Shown here piece after piece: positions 39,680 through 51,300 of a stretch of DNA of 64,000 nucleotides; the first letter of the stretch is position 1, and each line of letters starts with the position of its first letter. Origin of the DNA: Pocillopora verrucosa. Taxonomy: Eukaryota; Cnidaria; Anthozoa; Scleractinia; Pocilloporidae. Below the pieces are notes generated by a model. It did not search any database and was not told the DNA's origin. It saw nothing but the letters and a program-made list of their open reading frames with translations. The DNA is taken from assembly GCF_036669915.1 (NCBI RefSeq), contig NC_089325.1:370862-434861 (forward strand), written 5' to 3'. The translations under genes and the position numbers were made by a program.

Positions 39680-41898
39680 CTACGGCTGCTGTTTCTTCAA
39701 AGAATGATTTAATCTACCAAAAACTCGCATAAATTTATCGTCAAACAAAGTTTTATTTGCCCAAATTCAAACAGCAATTGGAAGAAATGTATTTGTTCAG
39801 TACTTTATTATATCAAGAGATTTTTTTTTAATTGTTAAAAGTATGGTTCCGTTCGTAGTTTGGTTTTCGAACTGGAACATGTATTTATCGCACCAAACAA
39901 AACGTCGTATTCTTTCGTTCAAAAATAGTATGAAGAGTTATTTTCAAAGTTTTGCTATTAACTCGTCACTCGGTTTCATCGCAGAGCGTGCGTTTTGATG
40001 GTACTTTCATGTATGACCTTAAAATACTTACCGATTTTTACGCTACGATTTCTTCGTAGGAGAGCATTTTAAAAGTGTTTTTGCTCTGGAAGTAGCGAAT
40101 ATTTTCTAAGACCTACCACGGTTGGAGTTTGATTATAAATAACCGCATGGGTCACTGTTTTGTTCCGAGCTGGTTTCTAAAAGTGCCAGTCACTTTTTAT
40201 CTTAAACTATCGGTGTCACTATTTCTTTTCTGATTCGCCGGCTAAAAGCACACAGCTGTTCGTCTTTAGCGTGGTTTCGTTACGCAATTAGAGACCAAAG
40301 GTTTATTGCAAGTGGCGCACTCTAAGGCCGAATTACGGAAAAACAGTTTTCAATTCTTAGAGCTCAAAGGGATCGTTTGCTTTGAATTAATATTTTAAAT
40401 AAGAGAGTGCTCAGCCTCTTTATTTCTAAATTTCAATCTGTCTTTCTTTGTTAGTTTTAATAAATTTCAACTTTGCCGTCTAACGATTACTTGAAATGTA
40501 TTATTGTCAGTGATAATCCTAATTTTATCAGAATGTTTTTTTTTCTTTTTTTTTTAAAGGAAACTCTCATCCTTAACTCTCTGTCGGCGAAATAAAACGT
40601 TTTATCCAGCACAGTTGTTGCACGCGTACGAGAATCTTCTAGGCCTTGGTTTGTTTTATCTTTTTTTTCGGCTTTCGGAGAAAACACAGACCACGGCCTT
40701 TATGATTCTCAGAGTTATTCTGAACCTTATCTATTCTTAATCCAACAAATACGTTTCCTGCCGTCTGAAAGTTCGAAAAAATAATTTTATGAGAATCGCA
40801 GTTGGTGGGCAAACTGTGCAACTGACATCTCCGATTATATTTGGATTTGATGGTGCAACAAAAATCTTTTTTTTGATCAGCAGGCATAATAATCTCGCAT
40901 ATTGATTTTCGTTTTTAGAGGAATTAAATACAGAATTTATCGCAATAGTATCTATAAATAAATGAAAAATGAAGTTTTTGAAGGCATAGTATGTGAATAA
41001 GATAGAATAATTGGAAAACATTTTATTAGAAGCACGCTGGAGTTCTAATGGAAAACAGAGTTGGAAAACCTGTCAAAATATTGCATATTGATCGACGGAA
41101 CAAAGATAGCAGCTTTATATTAGAAGGGGGTTTTCGTGGAATAATAATAGTTAAGATGATCCTATTCTGCTTTTCTCTTGCACACCTTTTCCATCGCCAT
41201 TACGTGAACACCGTTGCAATTAATTTTAGTGAAAACAAATTCTGATTGTGCTGAGTAGGTAGAGCAAAAAAAAAACAATTTCCCTCCAAATGAAAATCAA
41301 TTTCCTGCTAAGAGAGGAAATTGCGATCTCTCCGTTTGAAGGCCGAGGTACTCAGTGAGAGAAATTACCAATTAGTCAACTTGAAAGGTTTGGTGGAGAA
41401 AACATCGCTCTTTTGTCATTTACACGTTTGTTAAATGAAATAAAGTAACTGGCGCCGGGGGAGCGTAAGTTAATTCGAAGTGGAGGAGTGGTGTGAATGT
41501 CGACAAGCAGAACCTCCGTTTTCTTGATTTTCATGGTAAATAAATGAATTATTTCGTCTGAAAGTCATGCCCAGCTCAATTACAGATTTTTAAAATGCAA
41601 ACCTCTTTTCAGAAAAGGTAAAAAGCTTTCTGTATTTATATTAAAAAAAGAAAAAATTAAGAAACTTTCCTCTATCCTCCTCCTCTTCCTCCCCCTCCCC
41701 CTCCCCCCCCCCCCCCCCCACAACACTAACACATCCTTCTAGGGCTTTAAATAAAAACTTAAAAACATAGGCTTCGCAGCTGGCCGTCAGCAAAAAAGTT
41801 TATCTGATAAACTTATTCCGACAAAGCATAAAGATAAGGAACGGAGGAAAACCTCTGTAGTTACGTGAGGTTGCCACAATACATTGCTATCTTCCTAA
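39680..41898. other. Intergenic, no gene recognised
   Basis: Contains the 3' flank of RNF121 and the 5' flank of the GPCR at 41899. AT-rich with several poly-T/poly-A runs and a C-rich tract listed separately. No frame shows a domain. Confidence 0.6.
41691..41719 (+). repeat. C-rich tract (G4 potential on minus strand)
   Basis: C-runs of 5, 5 and 17 separated by single T residues, 180 bp upstream of the GPCR start codon. Confidence 0.85.
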
Positions 41899-42852
41899 AT
41901 GGAGAACTCGAGTCTAACTTTAGCTCTAAATTCATCAGCGTCAAAATCAGGATGCGATGAATGGTTGGACATGATCTTTTTAGTGTTAGACGGATTATTA
42001 TCAGGCGTAATTATAATCGGCAATGGAGTAACTTGTCTTATTCTCCTGAGAAACAGCCATTTCAGAAGCTGTTTTATGAACACTTTCCTCGTAAGTTTGG
42101 CTGTTGCGGATATTTTAATGGCTGTGTTTGTGATGCCGGGTGAGGTGATCTTTTGTACAAGTTGCAGCCAACCAGTCAGCGAATATTGCTGGCTAATCGG
42201 TTCCGTGAGATATTTTGTTTTTTCGGCAACGAAACTCAATCTGCTCGCCATTACCTACGACAGATACACAGCGGTGATGAGTCCTCTAAGGTACAACGCA
42301 AAAATCAACTTGAAGAAAGTCATCTCAATTCTTTCATTAGTATGGACGTTTCCCATGATTTTAACACTGAGCCGTTTAGTTTGGTGGATCAAGCTACCTC
42401 GGCATCAAGCTTTATACGCGGACCGTATCTTTAACACGTGTCTTATGTTCTCGCTGGTTACTCTACCTGTTGCTGTACTATTAGTTGCGAACCTCAGGAT
42501 TGTATTGGAAATCAGAAAACAGCATCGTCGAGTGAGCACAATGGACAAAGCAAGCGTAACAGAAACTTGCTCAAGTAGCAACAATGCAAGCAATAAGCAC
42601 AGACGGAAAACATCGCGTCAGGCGGGAAGAAAGGGAACAACGGCTTGTGTTCTTGTGGTGTTTATTTTTGTGATGTGTTGGTTTCCCAGGGGATTGTATA
42701 ATATTTTCAGGCTGTTTGGCAAAGAAGGGCCGTTGTTGAGGGAACTAAGCCTGTTTTTCCTGTTTGTTCAGTCAGCCATTAATCCGTTCGTATACTCGTT
42801 TTACAGAACTGATTTTAGACGTGCGTTGGTAAGACTTCTGCGATGTCGTTAG
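41899..42852 (+). CDS. Rhodopsin-like (class A) GPCR, intronless, canonical motifs
   Basis: A 317-aa single-exon seven-helix receptor. Seen: N-glycosylation sequons NSS in a short N-terminus (residues 3 and 11), GN in TM1 (Asn42), SLAVAD in TM2 (Asp71), Cys97 in the first loop, DRY at 121-123, Trp in TM4, CWFP in TM6 (260-263), NPFVY in TM7 (295-299), and a short tail with a terminal Cys for palmitoylation. The third intracellular loop is rich in Ser and basic residues (RRKTSR), a likely kinase target. All activation motifs are intact, unlike the receptor at 2060. The aminergic-type arrangement suggests a small ligand but the ligand is unknown. AATAAA near 43128 could end its transcript; a perfect hairpin lies in the likely 3' UTR. 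Confidence 0.9.
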   Translation: MENSSLTLALNSSASKSGCDEWLDMIFLVLDGLLSGVIIIGNGVTCLILLRNSHFRSCFMNTFLVSLAVADILMAVFVMPGEVIFCTSCSQPVSEYCWLIGSVRYFVFSATKLNLLAITYDRYTAVMSPLRYNAKINLKKVISILSLVWTFPMILTLSRLVWWIKLPRHQALYADRIFNTCLMFSLVTLPVAVLLVANLRIVLEIRKQHRRVSTMDKASVTETCSSSNNASNKHRRKTSRQAGRKGTTACVLVVFIFVMCWFPRGLYNIFRLFGKEGPLLRELSLFFLFVQSAINPFVYSFYRTDFRRALVRLLRCR

Positions 42853-42939
42853 TCCCGACTACTCTCCAGTCTCCTCCACAGCTGCTAATATAGTTGACAT
42901 GACAGTGACACAGATTATTACCCCCTCCAGCCCCCAACG

Positions 42940-42986
42940 ACTCTTTTGCCTGAACAACTCTGAGTGAGTTGTTCAGGCAAAAGAGT
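42940..42986. repeat. Perfect 21-bp inverted repeat with 5-nt loop
   Basis: The arms 42940-42960 and 42966-42986 are exact reverse complements (ACTCTTTTGCC... and ...GGCAAAAGAGT), loop TGAGT. It lies 88 bp past the GPCR stop codon. Confidence 0.95.
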
Positions 42987-43071
42987 AGCCCCAAGTTCAA
43001 TCGTTGCAGAGAAAAGAGCCTACAGCACAACCGCAGAGTTCTTAGAAACGTAGGCTACCCTAGAAGCAGGT

Positions 43072-43127
43072 TAAAATAGATAAGATAAAGACGTAGGAAA
43101 ATAGATGAGATAAAGATGTAGGCAAAA
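43072..43127 (+). repeat. Two-copy tandem repeat
   Basis: A ~27-bp unit, AAAATAGATaAGATAAAGAc followed by GTAGG, occurs twice in direct succession with two substitutions. Confidence 0.75.
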
Positions 43128-43582
43128 TAAAAACATTGAACAATTTGGACCTTCTGAACATGTAGCTCTTGTTTGGTTGATTTATTCTCGGTACATTTCA
43201 AGATTCAAAACTTCGTTATGTATGACTCATTAGCCGGTTGCGTCCCAGCATTTTTTGCTGTAATGACGCCTTAATATCTAGCTAGCCGAAGTGCAGCTGT
43301 ATTGTGAGATAACAGATATAGAAATTTGGCCGGACTTCCTGACATTAGTAGTAAAAGAAAGGCGGTGCTTTAAAGACAATTAAATGGCTCCGCTATGACA
43401 AGGCTAAGTGGTATAATTTATTTAGCTGTTCTGAGGCTATAATTTAATGTGTCTGTGAATATTATTTGTCACCCATGAGTAAGTACTGGAACGTCCATGA
43501 GAATTATTCCAAGACGTCTATTGCTATAGGCTCTTTGGCGTGCTATGATCGGGAAATATTCGATTCTGTCTCCCTGTGAGCA

Positions 43583-43939
43583 ATGCCGACAGAAGAAATC
43601 AAAACTAATCCCAAATACCAGAAGCAAATTGACAAGTCTTTTGCGGTTATATATCACAACCTGAAACGGATACATGATGCCAAGCCAACAGAGGCGGAAC
43701 AACTCGAAATTACGGACCCTGGTTCATCGTCACAGCGTAGAAAAAACCGTTCATATTCTTCGCCATCAGAAAGAACTCTCGTGGGTACGGAAAAAACATC
43801 TTTGGCAACGACACACCAAAATCCAACTCACTTCATGGTAAAACAAAGATCTCTTTCCTCCATGCAAGGTTCTAAAACAGAGGGGCTAAAGAACAGAAGA
43901 GTGAGTTTTTCAGTGGACACACTTACCAGTTTTAGATAG
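43583..43939 (+). CDS. Small Ser/Lys-rich protein, unknown
   Basis: ATG-initiated frame of 118 aa with no hydrophobic segment. It is rich in Ser, Lys and Arg and contains basic-Ser sites such as QRRKNRSYSS, KQRSLSS and RRVSFSVD, which look like kinase or 14-3-3-type sites. Composition is more protein-like than neighbouring chance frames, but there is no family match from memory. It could be an independent intronless gene or an unconnected terminal exon. The donor-like GTAAGA inside the last codons of the upstream GPCR is in the wrong phase to join it. Confidence 0.35.
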   Translation: MPTEEIKTNPKYQKQIDKSFAVIYHNLKRIHDAKPTEAEQLEITDPGSSSQRRKNRSYSSPSERTLVGTEKTSLATTHQNPTHFMVKQRSLSSMQGSKTEGLKNRRVSFSVDTLTSFR

Positions 43940-46900
43940 TGTTTGAAATGGTACGAGACCCTACCAGACAAGGATCGAAACTTTCACCCGATGCTCTACA
44001 CCGTTCATTAACGAAAAAGGTCCGTCCTTGGTTGTGGTTTTATCATCCTTTCATCTATCATACCTGTCAAGTGATCGCCATTTTCTGATAACTTAATGAA
44101 AGAGTGTGTTTTTAAAGCAGGTTAGCGTTATTATTATCGGGACTGATTTTGTGAAAAGATACGAAATGAGTGAGAAGTGTTTTTGATATTTCACCTAACT
44201 TTTTGAGGTTCTTGGTTAGATAGGATCTATGTATGTTTGGAGGTGGTAGATGGTAGATGCGCTCTTGTTCTGTCATTGTATATTCTGCCTTTCTTTAATG
44301 TTTAAATCGCCATTGATGTTCGAAGGGCCACCTCTTACAAGGGGCTCTGTAAACTCTATGGAAGGCAGCTTGAAAGTCTTGTCTTGGGGCATTACATATT
44401 TTGATTGCCAGACTGATCTTTGTATCATCAGTGCGTTGTTGCAGTTAAGTAAATCATGCCTGTAGTATATTCTAACGCCGACAAAACTCTCAGTGTCAGA
44501 AGAAGACCAGCTATTTACATTTTTTGCTCAAAATTTTACGATTATCAGTAAAAACTAGTCGAAGTCTGCGGAGCAAAAGATTCAAAGAAGCTTGAAGGAA
44601 TGAAACGAACCCACGGGCGCAGGATCCACGTATTTGTCAAGTTCACCTGACTCGGAAGCAGTCGTCATCTCTTTAGGCAGATCAACAAGATAGCAAAACC
44701 ACGATTCATCATGGAAAAGCAATAATTTTCAAGCCTATATTTGTCTGTGGTCACTTTCTTTTATATATACAGGAAGCTGGGCATGCATTCCAGTGAACTA
44801 CTATCGAAAATTCGAGCATAGTCAGCAAGGCAAAAGTTTATTTTAAGACCTCATTAGAAGCAATTAAAAGGGTCTTTTTTTTTTTTTTTTTTAGTTTAGG
44901 CTTTTACCTTGAATACCTGGACAAACGTTTTTCGTGTATGCCACTGATAAATCTTGGTATTGATCTCAAGACAAGCACAACGTAATAAATACGAGACTCG
45001 AGAGTGAAACATTGTTCTTGTTGACAAAGTGCTGCTCATTCAACCATCGTTTGTTGATGATCCTTAGCGGTGCGCTAATTCAGAGAGCGATTTACAGAGA
45101 AGCCCGAGGTGATAAACACACCTAAGCAAATAAAGATTTTAGGCAGTGAAAACGTGGCATAAAATCAAGGATTTTTTTTTTACTTAAAATCATGGTTTTT
45201 ATAAAGGAACTACCATCTCGGTGAGCGAACTTGCCTATCACGACAACTGGTGCATATAGGTGTTGCTCTCTCTATTGTTATGGATGACTCTCAAGCTAAT
45301 GGCATTATATGAGTGTAAGTCTGAGAGGCATTAATTTGGCATGGGACCATGATAAACTGCACGTAAATTAAACAAAGCTCTGGATGGGTGAAACTTTCGT
45401 GGATCCCGCTAAGATATACGTATAAATATTTTTCAAAGCATCGAGAAAACGAAGGATCGATCTGGAAGAGTATTGTTGTAGGATATAACCCAAGTCTTTT
45501 AATTGTCTTCTTTCGCATGAATAACTTGATCTAGATAAGAATAAAATTAATCGTAAAAATGAAAACATTCAAACTAGCCCCGAGGGCGTTTATTGATTCC
45601 TACGGATTCCGCAGAAAATAAAAATACATATTATCTTATTATTATTATATATATATATAGATAGATATTTAAACATCCCTCTCCCATGAAGAAATTAGAG
45701 TCCAGTCTTTCATGCAGGTGTGGTAAATTCAGCCTTTGGCTGTTAATGACGCCCAAAAAGGTCTTGAACTCCAAATAAAAACAAGCGAAACATTTGAGAC
45801 AATAAAAAGCGCTAAACTGTTACTTAACCTAAAAAACGTGTGTCCACGTCTCTATCAATGTCAAGTTGAAGGTCTTTGAACATGATTGGTTGATTAATCA
45901 GACAAGGCATGTCGCGCGTGAATACCTATGTAACATTAGACATTTTGGCGTGTAGTATCGATGAGTATTTTCACGAGTGATGTCGTATTTTGACGAGCCC
46001 TGCGGGCTAATTAAAATACATAAAGGTAAAAGTACTCAGTGATACTACACACCGAAACGTCTAATACGTTATTTATTATCCAATTGCTTCATTCTATCTT
46101 TCTTTTCTAAGCAAGCGTAGCCAACCTGTCAATCAGGTGTTTTTTTAACGTTAAAGATAACCACCTTTATTGTAGCGCAGCGCCATGATTGGTCAAATTT
46201 CTCTGATCGAACTTTCGCCTAATGCCAGATAGATGTGCACAGCTGAGTTTTGATAATATTCACCTCGAAGTGCTATCCTTTTTAGTACGTTTGAGGGTCT
46301 TACATAAGAGAGAGAAAGAAAAGTTGTTTTATTTTATGTACCATCCCGCTGAAGCTCTTGAGCTCGTTTTTAGTATACGAGGTCCTCATTATCCCAATCT
46401 TGGGCCTTTAAAATTAGTGTGTGGCACGTCTTTCAGAATTCAATCATACAAAGATTGATTTTCTTGAAGGTTTCGTGCGCTGTTATCACGCGGCATCTAT
46501 ACCTTAATGAAATTTATATCTTCATTCCGTTTCTTATCATCCAGTCCGGATAAATGAGGGCGAAGCGGGAGGAGAAAAAAAAAAAGACGAGAGAGGGTTT
46601 TTATCTTTGCATGTGCGTCACTTTCGCCCTGCCAACGCTTCCCTAGTTTATCATAAAGGAAAATTTTGTGACCCAGGCTTTTAGTAAATAAAATTATTAT
46701 TTCTACCTGGTTCAGTATTTCCCAATTCTTATCAAGATAAATATTTCAAAATAGTTAAAACTCTCCCTATCATCGCAAACAATGAGTATTGACAGTCGAA
46801 CGAGTATAAGAATAGAATATCAGTCTAACTTGAAAAACGATTTTTTCACCATTTATCAATTTTTTTAGGTTAGCTCTTTATTTAAGGTTAAAAAAACAAG

Positions 46901-47017
46901 GTAAAAACTTTCACTACATTTTTAAGTGTCGAAATTTTCATTAAATTTTTAAGATACTTCAAATTATCAAATTCACGCCGTTATTTTACGCGACTGCTCA
47001 ATATTATGATTACAGTT
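43940..47017. other. Intergenic, repeats only
   Basis: Holds a foldback (45931-46072), a TA-rich microsatellite near 45640-45665 and poly-T runs. No frame has a recognisable domain. Confidence 0.6.
45931..46072. repeat. Foldback element with ~42-bp arms
   Basis: Arms 45931-45972 and 46031-46072 are imperfect reverse complements (TAACATTAGACATTTTGGCG and the reverse complement of CACCGAAACGTCTAATACGT), sharing GTGTAGTATC and GAGTA. The spacer has GTCGTATTTTGACGAGCCC and GCGGGC. Confidence 0.8.
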
Positions 47018-48053
47018 CTAGATGGTCAATAACTTCAGAGCAAACACAGCCTCTACCATGTTATAAAACGCTTTCAAATCAGAGTAATCACAAAATTCCA
47101 AGTTGTACACGCGGCGACTTGTCGCAATCGAAGCAATGTGCCCGAGGTTTCCACTTTCATAACCTCCAACTCTTCTTTTTCGCCAGGTATACTTCAGGGC
47201 ACTGGAGACGAGCCTTCCTGGCTGCACCATGCTAAGCTCTGAAACATTGATTTTCATTTTAAGAGATTTTTGGTGCGCTCATGAATTTAAGAATAGGAAA
47301 AAGAATATATCCCATGATTCTTTATGTCTGCCTTACAAGAGATGCTTGCAATTGAATTGTGAAAGTAAATGTTTGTTTCACAAAACAGACGCATATTCCA
47401 TACGTGAATACCCTCAAAGCAGAGGTATCACAACCATTCCCTGCAGTTTTTTCAAGTTTCTCTTAGAGAATAAAGGTACTCTTTGTTTGGGTGAAGGGCG
47501 ACAGAATGAGGGTCAAGTGGGTCGGTGACTGTTAAGTGTCTTGTTAGAAGCAAAAATAAAAACCTGACCTGATACTTCACTTGAGAGCATTTGGAAAACA
47601 GAAAATAGAGGATCAAGCGGAGGGACTTTAACTTCCACATGAACTTATTTCTATGGTAATTATTCCATTTTCAAATCAGCTATCCCAGGATGACTTAAAT
47701 TGATCATATTCATTGAGGCAATTGAATTCTTCCCGGGAGACTCATACGTCCAGATCCTAAACTTAATTAACTTTGGAGGGATTAGACCTGTATTAGGGAT
47801 TGGAGTTCATAGCTTGATCCCCTTTTGACTAAGAAGCATGTTTCTTATCTTGGGGAACTGGTCCCAAGAAAAAAATGTTCACAAAAGACGAAAAGATTGA
47901 TAAAGTTGCGCAGGGTAAAAACGTATAGTTACCTTTCAAATCGATGATCTTTTTAGTTTTCTCGTTTTGAATCGCTTCTCCTTCGCCAGATTTTGATCTC
48001 AACTCAAGTTTGTGGGAATCTTCATGAAAAAATAGGTCTCCGTAATGCGGCAT
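47018..48053 (-). CDS. Small putative two-exon gene, unknown product
   Basis: Exon 1 runs from ATG 48053 to about 47934 and ends GATTTGAAAG|GTAACT; exon 2 runs from about 47238 to 47018 after a TTTCAG acceptor. They join in phase (DLK-E-LSMVQPG) to about 114 aa ending KLLTI. The ATG follows a TTGTATTAG acceptor-like site, so an untranslated or coding upstream exon is likely. The protein is basic in the middle (KYTWRKRRVGG) with no signal peptide or known domain. It begins 318 bp beyond the stop codon of the polyketide synthase on the same strand, and could be a separate gene or part of a longer transcript. Confidence 0.35.
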
Positions 48054-48370
48054 TTTGTTTCCTAATACAACAGAAAAGTGTTAATTAAGCATTAGATTCA
48101 GACAGGATACCTCTATCTATCACCTGAAAAGCTACATTGAGGCAGATCTCCAACATTTTCAGGCCTTCAAAACCTAGACCATAGAGGTCATAATGGCAAT
48201 GAAAAGAGGGGAAATTTGCATGGAGTCAGTGATAACTCAGGGTAAACAATGGGAAAAGGCGAGTGACAAAGTCTCTAAGTTTTCAGAATGATTTTCTAGA
48301 AGAGTAATGGAACCAACGAAAATCCAGCATGCCTTTAGACAATGATTGTATTTGAGAGAAGAAAAAGAAA

Positions 48371-51300
48371 CTATGCTTCTTCAATAAAAGTACAGGCGTT
48401 TTTCAAATCACCTTTCTTTGAGTGGAGGAACACGCCTACACCACCGGAAAGTTTCCCCACGGCGCGTCTTTGGTTGAACGTTCTTGGAGGTGTAGGGAAT
48501 TCAGGGAACAACATGCGGTAGGTGAAGGCCAGGGCTGTTGCTAGGATACCCCCTGTTACTTGGGCTTGTGGTAACTCACTTAAGGAATAATGATCACCAG
48601 GACAAACGAGTACTGTGGTACCTCCATCTACCAACTGGCTCCAGACTTCCTCGATGCCGTGTGACGTGGGATTACGGGGCAAAAATCTGCTGTTCTGGCA
48701 TTTGAGGAAAGTGAGGGGACCTCGATAGCGAACCTATTGAATATAAGGAATGCAAAAATGCAATTAAAGTTATTCTCCAATCATAATCATGTTTCTAATA
48801 AATTTATGATGTCCAATGGCTTGATACTCTTCTCGTTATGCAAATTAAATTTGGACAACCTACTTCCTTACTGTAAGGATATTCGTTATTCCTTACCTCT
48901 GCAGGCTGCCATTCTTGGTGCGTCCTATTGGCAATGGTTTGATTCCTCAGAAGAGCGTCTCTTAGAGTCCTTAAATCGTAGGTAGTAAGACCTTTAGTAA
49001 GACTTCTTTTCTGTAACTCATCAACGATCCAGTCTTGACTGTGTGTCTCTCTCATTTGTCGATATTCGTCAACGGACATCTTTAAGGAGTCTACTGCAAG
49101 CTTTTCCAAATAGCTTTCGAATTGGAGCTGAAGAGATAAAAAAAAATCTGTTAATTTTCTAATGGAAGTAAAATACTCGTCATGGATCAAATGTAAAGCT
49201 ACAAAACAGCTGTAGACCAATTGGAACGGTTAGTTATCAAGTCAATCAGGACAGATCTCTAAAAGCAAAGGAGATATTCTTTCTCCTTTACCTCCCCTTT
49301 CGGGTTCGTAAATCAATGATCCAATGATTTCCACTAGGTTAAACCCATGCATTAAAACTATGATTCATAAAGAAGTGTCCTCACGAGCCAAAGTTATTGG
49401 AAAAATCACCCCAAAAATCACCCAATGAGGTATACGTAATAAAATATGTGTACAACACATAAGGGAAAAAAATCTCCAAAATGACTTATTTGTATTTCAA
49501 GATTTTCATTCAAAATGCGAAATTTTTACTTATTCCAATGACAATAATTCGATGATATATATTGAATATGAGTAATTTTGACTCGTCGAACAAACCTGAA
49601 CATGTTGCGATGGCAACCATCCGTCTTTCTTCATGGAAAATAACCTGGTGGTTATGGTCCGTGAACGCGGTGACCAAGGAAAGGTGTCAATCATAGCAAC
49701 GAACTCCACCCTGTGATCCTGTTCGGTCAGTAGGGAAGCCATTTCGTACGCCAAAAGTCCTCCATAGGAATATCCCCCGAGAAAATAGGGTCCATGGCGC
49801 TGTTCTTTGACGATTAGCTGAACGTAGTGAGCGGCAAGCTCACGTACTCCACCCCAGTCCTCACTAATGACCGTAGGGTCAGTAAAGCCCAGAGCATAAA
49901 AGGATACTAAGTCCTAATAATGCATGATAAATGAAAAAATGCGAGTCACAAGATGAGATTTTCGAAAATTATGAAGTAAACATTCATTTTTTGAGGTTAG
50001 GCGGAAGTGCAACCAGCCTAACACCCCTTAGTGATATATTCGGGGGGACCAAAGGAGGAACCTCCACGGGGCAAAAATTGTAAAACCTCTTAAGATTTGG
50101 GACGGAAAGCGACCTCGAGTGCGTATCGTTACTCCGCCATCTCCGCCATGAGATGTAGGTTACCATGAAACTGTAACAAAGACAGCAGAATATTCCTTAG
50201 CCATAGATCCAAATTAATGTAAGACGATTGATTATAAATAATATCCAAATGATTATCGCATCACTGACCGCTAAAAAAGGGCTAAAAAATGTCAATACTT
50301 CTCAGGTATGTACCTGCCCTTGAAATCCGGTAGAAATGGGAACCAAATTCAACGCGTAGCGATGTGAAGGGTGCACACAGAAGAACTTTATTGCTGATCC
50401 CTCAGGAGTGTAAAGGGGTAAAACTTGGACCTCATTCTTGGAGGGTACGACTGAAGCATTTATATCCTCCGTTGACTGAGTTTGGTCGGGTTCATTTCCT
50501 TGGCTCTCGCTATTCTGTGGGCTGACTGATTTTCCACGAAGCCTGTCATAGATGTCATTGGCCATTTTTAGTGTGGTAGTGTCGGGCTGCATAAAGTAGA
50601 ACACCTGAAACAAAATGTTTTAATTGTTTCAAGTTTAACATACACGGGTAGATTTATCTGCATAAAAGATCGAATTGAACTCACTGCAGTAAGCTGCTTG
50701 AATAGACCATAACTATTTTCCATACATGATCATTAAAGTAGCCTTTGAAAGGAAGAAACTCATGTGCAAGTTTGTCAAAGAACTTTTCAAAATAAGAAGC
50801 TTTCAGGAAAATTGGGAGCGTTTTCATTGACTGTGAATGTAAGGATAAGAAATTACGTATGCGGACTTACGCGACTCTCTAAGATCTATCATTGGAGGAA
50901 ATTAGAATCCAGTTTTTTTTAAATTCATCTTATGAAATACCCACCTCAAAAGATACCTGCAAGTTCGATTCAAGCAGCATTTTCAAAGTCAAAGCTGCAG
51001 TTGAGTCAATACCGTAGCTATACAAGCTTTTGTTTAGATCCGTCTCTGAAGAAGATGAACTGCCTGTTAATTCCGCAACTGACATGCGAACATACTCAAG
51101 AATAAGTTCCCTTTTCTTTTCGGGATCCTTCTCTAAGCGATTTTTTTGCAGTAAAGACTCTGCTGTGTTAGTTTGGCTATCAGAATCACTGGTTTCTGTA
51201 GTAATCATTGCGAGTCGGGGAGTCTTCTGTAGTCCGGTATTACTTTTGATGAATCGAGGCCAGTCCACACCAAATAACGAGATCTGCGGGCGACTCGGCT

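Noticed and set aside
41895..42251. Antisense 118-codon frame under the GPCR at 41899
   Set aside because: Mirror frame of a clear receptor gene; no independent signature.
42827..43583. Splice of the GPCR tail (GTAAGA at its end) to the Ser-rich ORF
   Set aside because: The donor is phase 0, while the available acceptors would need phase 1; the joined frame hits a stop quickly.
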